Positions 6,480-12,046 of a stretch of DNA of 12,046 nt are shown piece after piece. The stretch spans positions 1 through 12,046 of the forward strand of contig JADFKI010000089.1 in assembly GCA_022565015.1 (NCBI GenBank), read 5' to 3'. Origin of the DNA: Chloroflexota bacterium (lineage in GTDB: Bacteria; Chloroflexota; Dehalococcoidia; Lucifugimonadales; JADFKI01). The notes under the pieces are model-generated. The model saw nothing but the letters and a program-made list of their open reading frames with translations, was not told the origin of the DNA and searched no databases. Positions within the stretch are counted from its first letter, which is position 1, and each line of letters begins with the position of its first letter. Both the position numbers and the translations under genes were made by a program.

Positions 6480-6614
6480 TCCCTCGGCCTTGCGACCCTA
6501 CGCCATTCGGCTGCATCCAACTGTATTGGGACGAACTATCCCTTTTGCGGCTGGGGCGTTTCATATCTTGAACGCGAAGATTACGCGATGTGTTGAGGAG
6601 AGGGAGCGGGAATT
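6480..6614. other. Intergenic region before htrA
   Basis: This is 135 bp with no clear terminator for the methyltransferase and no convincing -35/-10 pair. A GGGAGCGGGA ribosome binding site lies just ahead of the htrA ATG. Confidence 0.4.
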
Positions 6615-8027
6615 ATGTTCTTATCGTCGACCAGACTCAGACGCCTGGCCTCCGGGGCCTTGCCCTTGATGCTGCTTGCGGCCGTCGCTTGTGGGGGCGC
6701 CGCCGCCACAGCCGTCGCTCCAACGCAGCAGGACCGGCCCGAACCCGCCGCGCCTACAACGTTGGCAGCAGCGTCAGTCCAGGAGATCATCAATGCTCCC
6801 GACGCAACTGCGGGTCAGGCCGCGCAGGTCCAGAACGCAGACGCATTGTCTTCTCTCACTCTCGAGACCTCGTCAGCCTCCGAGGCTCCGGCGGCCCCGC
6901 CCGAGACCGATGAGGCCGTCGCGGCGGTCGTGATTGACGCAGACATGGTTGTGGCCGCCTTTGAAGAGGTGCTCGGCCGGATCCACGAAAAGGCATTGCC
7001 CTCCGTGGTACGCATCACCGTAGCGCAGACGGTCTCAGCGGACGAATTCGGACAGGACTTCAACTTCCCCTTCGGCGTTCCCGCGCCAGACCCGGACACG
7101 GACAGCCCCAGGGACTTCTTCTTCCGCAACGGAGAGGGCTCCGGATTCGTCTGGAGCGCAGAGGGCCATATCGTGACCAACCAGCACGTCGTCGCGGACG
7201 CCGACCGGGTCACCGTCATCTTTCCCGATGGGCTGGAGCTAATCGCGGAGGTACTCGGTACCGACACCGATTCGGACCTCGCCGTTCTTAAGGTAGAAGT
7301 TCCGGCTGGCGGCCTCGTGCCCATCGAACTCGGAGACAGCAGCGACGTCAAAGTAGGACAGTTGGCCGTCGCCATTGGCAATCCTTTCGGCCAGGAGTTC
7401 ACGACCACCACGGGAATCGTGAGCGCAGTGGGCCGGACGATCCGCGGCGGCAACACACAGTTCTCCATTCCTCAGGTCATCCAGACGGACGCCCCCATAA
7501 ACCCCGGTAACTCCGGGGGCCCCCTGCTCGACCGACATGGCAGGGTAATCGGCATCAACACTCAGATAATCAGCCGCACCGGCGCCAGCGTAGGCATTGG
7601 CTTCGCCGTCCCGATTAACGCCGCAAAGCAGGTCATTCCAGAGCTAATCGAGAACGGTGAGTTCGAATACGCCTGGCTGGGAATCAGCGGTAATACCGTA
7701 CGGCGTGAAATATTGCAGCTGATGGACGTGCCGTCTGAAACGCGCGGAGCCCTGGTTATCGATCTCGCTCCGAGTGGTCCGGCGGAGGCGGCGGGACTAG
7801 CAGGCGCGAGCCGTACTGAAGAGACGGCGATTGGTCTCGCACCCGTTGGAGGCGATATCATAGTCGGCATAGACGGCTCGCCTATCAAGTCCATGGACGA
7901 CTTGATAACCTACCTGATCGAGAACACCAGGCCGGGCGACAGAATCGCGGTCGACGTCATACGGGACGGCGGCGAGGAGGCGACGATAGAGGTAGTGCTT
8001 GGCACGCGGCCAGGCGAAGTCAACTAG
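6615..8027 (+). CDS. htrA: HtrA/DegP-family trypsin-like serine protease with PDZ domain, probable lipoprotein
   Basis: HtrA proteases degrade or refold misfolded envelope proteins. Residues 1-26 form a signal peptide ending LLAAVAC, a plausible though imperfect lipobox with C26 as the lipid anchor. A low-complexity Ala/Pro/Thr-rich linker runs to about residue 105. The S1C protease domain carries the catalytic triad H191 (TNQHVV), D221 (SDLAVLKV) and S300 (NPGNSGGPLLD), so it should be active. One PDZ domain follows from about 352 (WLGISG to EVVLGTRPG), with an insert (GASRTEETAIGLAPVGGD) before IIVGIDG, as in several HtrA homologues. The 470-residue length is normal for a one-PDZ member. 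GGGAGCGGGA precedes the ATG. It would act outside the cytoplasmic membrane. The gene appears to stand alone and converges on another secreted protease gene. Confidence 0.95.
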   Translation: MFLSSTRLRRLASGALPLMLLAAVACGGAAATAVAPTQQDRPEPAAPTTLAAASVQEIINAPDATAGQAAQVQNADALSSLTLETSSASEAPAAPPETDEAVAAVVIDADMVVAAFEEVLGRIHEKALPSVVRITVAQTVSADEFGQDFNFPFGVPAPDPDTDSPRDFFFRNGEGSGFVWSAEGHIVTNQHVVADADRVTVIFPDGLELIAEVLGTDTDSDLAVLKVEVPAGGLVPIELGDSSDVKVGQLAVAIGNPFGQEFTTTTGIVSAVGRTIRGGNTQFSIPQVIQTDAPINPGNSGGPLLDRHGRVIGINTQIISRTGASVGIGFAVPINAAKQVIPELIENGEFEYAWLGISGNTVRREILQLMDVPSETRGALVIDLAPSGPAEAAGLAGASRTEETAIGLAPVGGDIIVGIDGSPIKSMDDLITYLIENTRPGDRIAVDVIRDGGEEATIEVVLGTRPGEVN

Positions 8028-8114
8028 AGAAGCTCCAAGATCGAGGGGCCGCGAACGCAGACCAATCCAATCAAAACGATCTACAGCGTCGAGAACGTGG
8101 TTTCCATAAAATTA

Positions 8115-8148
8115 GAAGAGGGTCTGGTCTTGCGACCAGCCCCTCTTC
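8115..8148. terminator. Hairpin terminator between convergent protease genes
   Basis: A 15-bp stem (8115-8129 GAAGAGGGTCTGGTC with 8134-8148) with one mismatch and a TTGC loop lies 87 bp past htrA and 27 bp past the subtilase stop. On the minus strand it is followed by TAATTTTATGG, a modest T-rich tract, so it fits the subtilase best. On the plus strand the tail is only CACTTCTTC. It probably serves both genes. Confidence 0.7.
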
Positions 8149-8174
8149 ACTTCTTCAAGAGTTCAGGACTCTTC

Positions 8175-10307
8175 CTACTTAGGGAATTCGTTCGCCGGAG
8201 TGGCGCCGTCCCAGGTCAAGCCTTCGGCCGTCACATCGGTGACTTTTGTCGTATAGACGCCTGACTTGGCGTTCTTCAGGCTGAAGGTCAGTGTCCCGTC
8301 CGTCCCACTGGTGCCTGTCCCGGATGCAACGAACGAGGTGCCGAGGAATAGTTCGATTGATACGGAGGCACCGCTGACGACCTGATCTAAGTTATCAAAC
8401 AGAGCAACAGTGATGAGCAGGTGCTTATCCTTGTTCTTTCCTCCCTCGGTGGCGTACGTGATCGAGTCCACGCTCACGCTAGTCGCGGTTGCCGATGCCT
8501 CGTTAACGGTGATGACAACGCTGTCCGACGATGTTGCACCGCCGTTATCGGTCACCGTAAGGGTCACTGTGTGAGGTCCGAGGGCGAAACTCACCAAGGG
8601 CGTCGCTCCCGTAGCGATGAACGCCCCACCCTCGAACCATTCATATTTGCTGATACTACCGTCCGGATCCGTTGAGTCCGACCCGTCCAGGGTCACATCC
8701 TCCGAGCCGCTGCTATCACTGTCGGCGACCGACTGGTCCGGCCCGGCATTGGCCGACGGCAATTCATTAGCATTAACCGTGATGACCACATCGTCTGTGT
8801 CCGTGGTGAGGCCGTCGTTGGAGGTCACCGTCAGGGTCACTTCGTGAGATCCCAGGGCGAAGACTACGTCCGGCGTGGCTCCCGAAGCGACGAGCGCCTC
8901 ACCCTCGAACCATTCATATTTGCTGATACTACCGTCGGGGTCAGAGGAACCAGACCCGTCCAGGCTCACCGTCTCCGCACCTCCGCCGTCAGCATCACTA
9001 ACGGTCTGGTCCGGCCCGGCATTGGCGGTTAGAGCCTGTGGTTCGGGTGCCGCACTGGCTACGTTCAGCAGAGGCTCGGCGTAGCCGTCAGTGTCCCCGG
9101 TGAAGCCATCGGGATCACTCTGAGGCGTACCCGCTGCTATCAGGCCATCCCGGACCTGCGCGGGCGTTTTGCCAGGGTTTTCCACCATGTATAATGCCGC
9201 ACCGCCTGCCACGTGAGGACTGGCCATGCTGGTGCCGCTTATCGTGTAGTACCCTCCGTCATTCCAGGTGGAGAGGATGCATACTCCAGGCGCGGCGATC
9301 TCGATCTCGGAACCGTAGTTGCTGAAGGTAGCAAAGGTGTCATCAGTCCCAACGTCGTCTCGGCATGTGGGCGCCGCAAGTGCACCTCCCTGGCCGTCGA
9401 AGTCCGCGATTGCCGAGACCGTGATCACGTCCGGATGGTTAGCCGGGCTGAAGGTTGAGGCATCCTTATCGCTATTGCCGGCGGCCACCGCGTACACTAC
9501 GCCGGCGGCTACCGAGCTGGCGATTGCCGTGTCAAGCGCGTCACTGGAGCACTCGCAGCCCAGGCTCATATTGGCGGCTTCGATCAGCTCGGCGTTCTCC
9601 GTTACGTAGTCTATACCGCCGATGATCCAGGACATCCAGCCAGAGCCGTTGTTGTCCAGGACTCTCACGGCCCAGAGTCGCGCGCCGGGCGCCACACCCA
9701 CGACGCCTATGCCGTTGTCGAGGGCAGCGGCGGTGCCGGCGACATGAGTGCCGTGGCCGTTGCCGTCGTCGCCCTCACTACCACCGCTCCTGCAATCACC
9801 GCCAAAGGGGCCGCCACGGGCGCAATTTACATTCTGAAACACGTTCAGGTCAGGGTGGTCCAGGTCGATGCCGGTATCGATGATAGCGATGTCTACGTCT
9901 ACTCGGACATCGACGGTGTCGATGTCTGCGGTGTTGTTGTCATCGGCGTGTATACGCTCGATCCCGGTAGGCACGACCTGGGGAAATGCCTGGACTACCT
10001 GGTTACGCTCTATGAAAGCCACCCGGGGATCGCTCTGAACATCCGCCAATCTCCCAGGCGGGATGATGAATGAAGCCCCTCGCAAAGCGCGCGTATAAAC
10101 GAATTCACGGGTAAGGCCATGCCTCCCCACAAGGTCAAGGGATGCCGCATCGGCGTCTACTCCCTCATTGAATACGACGATGTGCGTGGCCGGGCCTCGG
10201 CCAGGGGGCGGCCCCGCGGCAACCGCAGGGACAAGGCTCAACGTCGCGATCAAAAGAGCTATCAGTAATGATGGTGTAGTCCACCACATGCGCAACCTAT
10301 TATTCAT
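8175..10307 (-). CDS. Secreted subtilisin-family (S8) serine protease with two PKD-like domains and a C-terminal Ig-like module
   Basis: This 710-residue exported protease starts at ATG 10305-10307, supported by AAGGAGAT six nt upstream. The frame extends 12 codons further but without such a site. A signal peptide covers about 1-31 (hydrophobic LLIALLIATLSLVPAVAA). An I9-type propeptide follows (HIVVFNEGV to VAFIERNQVVQAF), which normally chaperones folding and is cleaved off. The S8 domain has catalytic D144 (IIDTG), H185 (GNGHGTHVAG) and S360 (SGTSMASPHVAGG), with AAGN supplying the oxyanion Asn. Two cysteine pairs could be disulfides. Two PKD-like repeats start at ANAGPDQ, about 428 and 519, exactly 91 residues apart. 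The last 100 residues form a beta-rich module ending VYTTKVTDVTAEGLTWDG. No membrane anchor or sorting motif is seen, so it is probably released or loosely attached. It likely digests extracellular protein. Confidence 0.93.
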   Translation of the reverse strand: MNNRLRMWWTTPSLLIALLIATLSLVPAVAAGPPPGRGPATHIVVFNEGVDADAASLDLVGRHGLTREFVYTRALRGASFIIPPGRLADVQSDPRVAFIERNQVVQAFPQVVPTGIERIHADDNNTADIDTVDVRVDVDIAIIDTGIDLDHPDLNVFQNVNCARGGPFGGDCRSGGSEGDDGNGHGTHVAGTAAALDNGIGVVGVAPGARLWAVRVLDNNGSGWMSWIIGGIDYVTENAELIEAANMSLGCECSSDALDTAIASSVAAGVVYAVAAGNSDKDASTFSPANHPDVITVSAIADFDGQGGALAAPTCRDDVGTDDTFATFSNYGSEIEIAAPGVCILSTWNDGGYYTISGTSMASPHVAGGAALYMVENPGKTPAQVRDGLIAAGTPQSDPDGFTGDTDGYAEPLLNVASAAPEPQALTANAGPDQTVSDADGGGAETVSLDGSGSSDPDGSISKYEWFEGEALVASGATPDVVFALGSHEVTLTVTSNDGLTTDTDDVVITVNANELPSANAGPDQSVADSDSSGSEDVTLDGSDSTDPDGSISKYEWFEGGAFIATGATPLVSFALGPHTVTLTVTDNGGATSSDSVVITVNEASATATSVSVDSITYATEGGKNKDKHLLITVALFDNLDQVVSGASVSIELFLGTSFVASGTGTSGTDGTLTFSLKNAKSGVYTTKVTDVTAEGLTWDGATPANEFPK
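8484..9029 (-). repeat. Tandem repeat encoding two PKD-like domains (273-bp period)
   Basis: Two units of 273 bp lie in the subtilase gene. The boundaries are approximate: the ANAGPDQ codons are at about 9026 and 8753. They share a 37-bp exact match (8627-8663 and 8900-8936) encoding DGSISKYEWFEG, while flanking parts have diverged. This points to internal duplication with local conservation or gene conversion. Confidence 0.85.
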
Positions 10308-10400
10308 CACCCAATCTCCTTGGCAGCAGAATTCAATCATCATGCCGTGATATCCAGAGCGGATAAACCTAATTACCTGTTATTCACCAATGTTGACGAA

Positions 10401-10429
10401 ATTATAGAATCCTATCTATTACCTGATAA
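10401..10429 (-). promoter_or_regulatory. Promoter of the subtilase gene
   Basis: On the minus strand TTATCA (10424-10429) and a perfect -10 TATAAT (10401-10406) are spaced 17 bp apart, about 95 bp before the subtilase start codon. The -35 matches consensus at four of six bases. Confidence 0.6.
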
Positions 10430-10868
10430 TTACCCGACCTACATACAACTAAAGGCTCCCAGGTCTCATTTACTTCACTCGTTTATGCTACATCACTGGG
10501 GCGAACAAGCAAGCGAATATTCAGTGAACAACTCGGGAATCCTAAACTATCTGTCACCTGATCGAATCATTCGATTCAATGTCGCTATCTAGATAACCGC
10601 TGCCCAACTCGTCTGAATCTGACAATCCGAATTGTTATCTCAATCCAGACCACGGTTCTCCGCGTTATTATTCGACGCTATTATAGCAACTCACCGATTT
10701 TATAGTGAGTCGCTGCGGTCGGCATAGAGCCAAAAGGGTGGTTTACCAGAGGTTCTGCCGAAGATATCCTTAACCTGAGCCTTCCGGTTGTTACCGCTCG
10801 CATGCCTCGGCCAACGTAACCGGCCGTATGCGATTTCGGGCCAGCTCAACCCTCCACAATAGACAGTC

Positions 10869-10898
10869 TTGTCGCAAGATTGAATTACGATGTAAAAT
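10869..10898 (+). promoter_or_regulatory. Probable promoter of uvrB
   Basis: TTGTCG (10869-10874), 18 bp, TAAAAT (10893-10898), about 35 bp before the uvrB start codon. No recognisable SOS box is seen beside it. Confidence 0.45.
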
Positions 10899-10932
10899 AG
10901 GGAGACGTTAAAGGAACGCGGAGTCTATTTCA

Positions 10933-12046
10933 TTGCCCGAATTTGAGATAGTTGCAGATTTTAAGCCCACGGGCGACCAGCCTGAGGCCATAGAGAGTGC
11001 CGTAAGTGGGATTAATGACGGACTAGCATACCAGACCCTGATGGGCGTCACCGGCAGCGGTAAGACCTTCACCATGGCGTGCATCGTGGAGAAGGTCCAA
11101 CGCCCTACCCTGGTCATCGCCCACAACAAGACCCTCGCCGCCCAGCTGGCCACCGAGTTCAAGGAGTTCTTCCCCGATAACGCCGTAGAGTACTTCGTGA
11201 GCTACTACGACTACTACCAGCCGGAGGCCTACGTGCCTCGCACCGATACCTACATCGAGAAGGACTCGGATGTCAACGAGGAGCTGGACAAGCTCCGCCA
11301 CTCGGCCACCCGGGCCCTGCTCACCAGGCGCGACGTGCTGATCGTGGCATCGGTCTCGTGCATCTTCGGGCTGGGCTCTCCCGAAGAGTACCAGAGCTTC
11401 GTCGCCTACGTGCGCAAAGGCGAGCGACGAAGCCGCGACCGCCTGGTCCGGCAGCTCATCGACATGCAGTACGAGCGCAACGACATGGACTTCACTCGGG
11501 GGCGTTTCCGGATCCGCGGCGACACCCTGGAGATACTTCCCGCCTACGAAGAGATAGGGGTCCGCATCGAGTTCTGGGGCGATGAGGTGGAGCGCATCAT
11601 CCAGCTCGATCCGCTGACCGGCGAGCTGCTGGCCGAGCGGGAGGACATCGAGATCTATCCGGCCAAGCACTTCGTTACCTCAGAGGAGAAGATGAAGCTG
11701 GCCCTGGAGGACATCGAGGTCGAGCTGCAGGGCTGCTTGGAGGAGCTGAACTCGCAGGGAAAGCTTCTGGAGGCCCAGCGACTTGAGTCTCGTACCCGCT
11801 ACGATCTCGAGATGATGCGCGAGACCGGCTACTGTGCGGGCGTCGAGAACTACTCGCGGCACCTTGCCCGGCGCGAGGCTGGGAGCTCCCCGTATACGCT
11901 CCTGGACTACTTCCCCGAGGACTACCTGCTGTTCATCGACGAGTCCCACATGACCCTGCCGCAGCTGCGGGGGATGTACTACGGAGACCGGTCCCGTAAG
12001 GAGACCCTGGTGGAGCATGGCTTTCGGTTCCCGTCAGCGCTGGCCA
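10933..12046 (+). CDS. uvrB: Excinuclease ABC subunit UvrB (3' part outside window)
   Basis: UvrB is the damage-verifying helicase-like subunit of the UvrABC nucleotide excision repair system. The frame is open from 10933 to the right edge with no stop, giving the first 371 residues of a protein usually about 660-700 long. The start is TTG (LPEFEIVADFKPTGDQPEAI), with CGGAG 9 nt upstream. An in-frame TAA at 10909 limits the N-terminus, and no ATG lies between. The Walker A motif is GVTGSGKT at 38-45. The beta-hairpin that inserts between DNA strands is in YYDYYQPEAYVPRTDTY from about residue 91. The UvrA-interacting region contains MQYERNDMDFTRGRFRIRGD, and the Walker B box is DESH at 336-339. 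All key motifs seen are intact. The gene is divergent from the subtilase. Confidence 0.96.
   Translation, partial: MPEFEIVADFKPTGDQPEAIESAVSGINDGLAYQTLMGVTGSGKTFTMACIVEKVQRPTLVIAHNKTLAAQLATEFKEFFPDNAVEYFVSYYDYYQPEAYVPRTDTYIEKDSDVNEELDKLRHSATRALLTRRDVLIVASVSCIFGLGSPEEYQSFVAYVRKGERRSRDRLVRQLIDMQYERNDMDFTRGRFRIRGDTLEILPAYEEIGVRIEFWGDEVERIIQLDPLTGELLAEREDIEIYPAKHFVTSEEKMKLALEDIEVELQGCLEELNSQGKLLEAQRLESRTRYDLEMMRETGYCAGVENYSRHLARREAGSSPYTLLDYFPEDYLLFIDESHMTLPQLRGMYYGDRSRKETLVEHGFRFPSALA

Larger units (their letters stand above)
10344..10932. other. AT-richer non-coding region between subtilase and uvrB
   Basis: This stretch of nearly 600 bp separates the divergent subtilase and uvrB genes and is clearly richer in A and T than its surroundings. 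It holds the subtilase promoter (10401-10429) and a probable uvrB promoter (10869-10898). It also has several small palindromes: ATCGAAT-C-ATTCGAT (10561-10575), GCTAT-T-ATAGC (10677-10687) and ACTCAC/GTGAGT (10689-10694 with 10705-10710). A 90-codon frame at 10320-10592 has no ribosome binding site or recognisable domain, so I do not call it a gene. A small RNA or regulatory element is possible but unproven. Confidence 0.5.

Noticed and set aside
10320..10592. 90-codon plus-strand frame in the subtilase-uvrB gap
   Set aside because: There is no ribosome binding site and no domain, it overlaps the subtilase promoter region, and its composition matches the surrounding non-coding DNA.
11023..11670. 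215-codon minus-strand frame
   Set aside because: It is antisense to uvrB, whose frame is continuous and carries the family motifs.
1..12046. CRISPR arrays, rRNA, complete insertion sequences, toxin-antitoxin or phage-defence genes
   Set aside because: None was found. The only spaced repeats are the tRNA relics and the PKD-coding repeats.

Overview
The window is bacterial. The gene content and protein style point to Chloroflexota, probably Dehalococcoidia or the SAR202 group. The reasons are an SMP-30/gluconolactonase-type protein, a zinc-ribbon recombinase of the type seen in Dehalococcoidia, an HU variant with an altered arm, and a secreted subtilase with PKD repeats. This placement is inference from protein style only; no rRNA is present to confirm it. 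Coding regions are GC-rich, and several genes start with TTG.

Layout. (1) Positions 1-1478 (+) hold the remains of a large serine recombinase. It runs off the left edge and is broken by an in-frame TAG and a one-base frameshift. Its 3' end is antisense to a sequence resembling the 3' tail of tmRNA, and its last codons run into a tRNA-Pro(CGG) gene on the minus strand (1457-1532). Two decayed partial copies of that tRNA follow in tandem, at a period of 86-88 bp. This looks like the scar of one or more integration events. (2) Positions 1767-2487 (-) carry a small zinc-ribbon protein and an HU-family nucleoid protein. HU has a clear promoter, ribosome binding site and terminator. (3) At 2761-3621 (+) is an SMP-30/gluconolactonase-family protein.

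(4) Positions 3737-6479 (+) hold a core block: yebC, then ruvC and ruvA (Holliday junction processing), then a class I SAM methyltransferase that overlaps ruvA by ATGA. No ruvB is present. (5) At 6615-8027 (+) is an HtrA/DegP-type serine protease with a lipoprotein-like N-terminus and one PDZ domain. It converges on (6) a secreted subtilisin-family protease at 8175-10307 (-), with an I9-type prodomain, S8 catalytic domain, two PKD-like repeats and a C-terminal Ig-like module. A strong hairpin separates the two protease genes. (7) About 600 bp of AT-richer non-coding DNA follows (10308-10932), with promoter-like elements and palindromes. (8) uvrB (+) starts at about 10933 and runs off the right edge.

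Functionally, ruvC, ruvA and uvrB are genome-maintenance genes, and the two proteases work in or beyond the cell envelope. The left end is a mobile-element junction. I found no clearly new defence or metabolic system. The most unusual feature is the recombinase/tmRNA-like/tRNA-Pro junction with its tandem tRNA relics.
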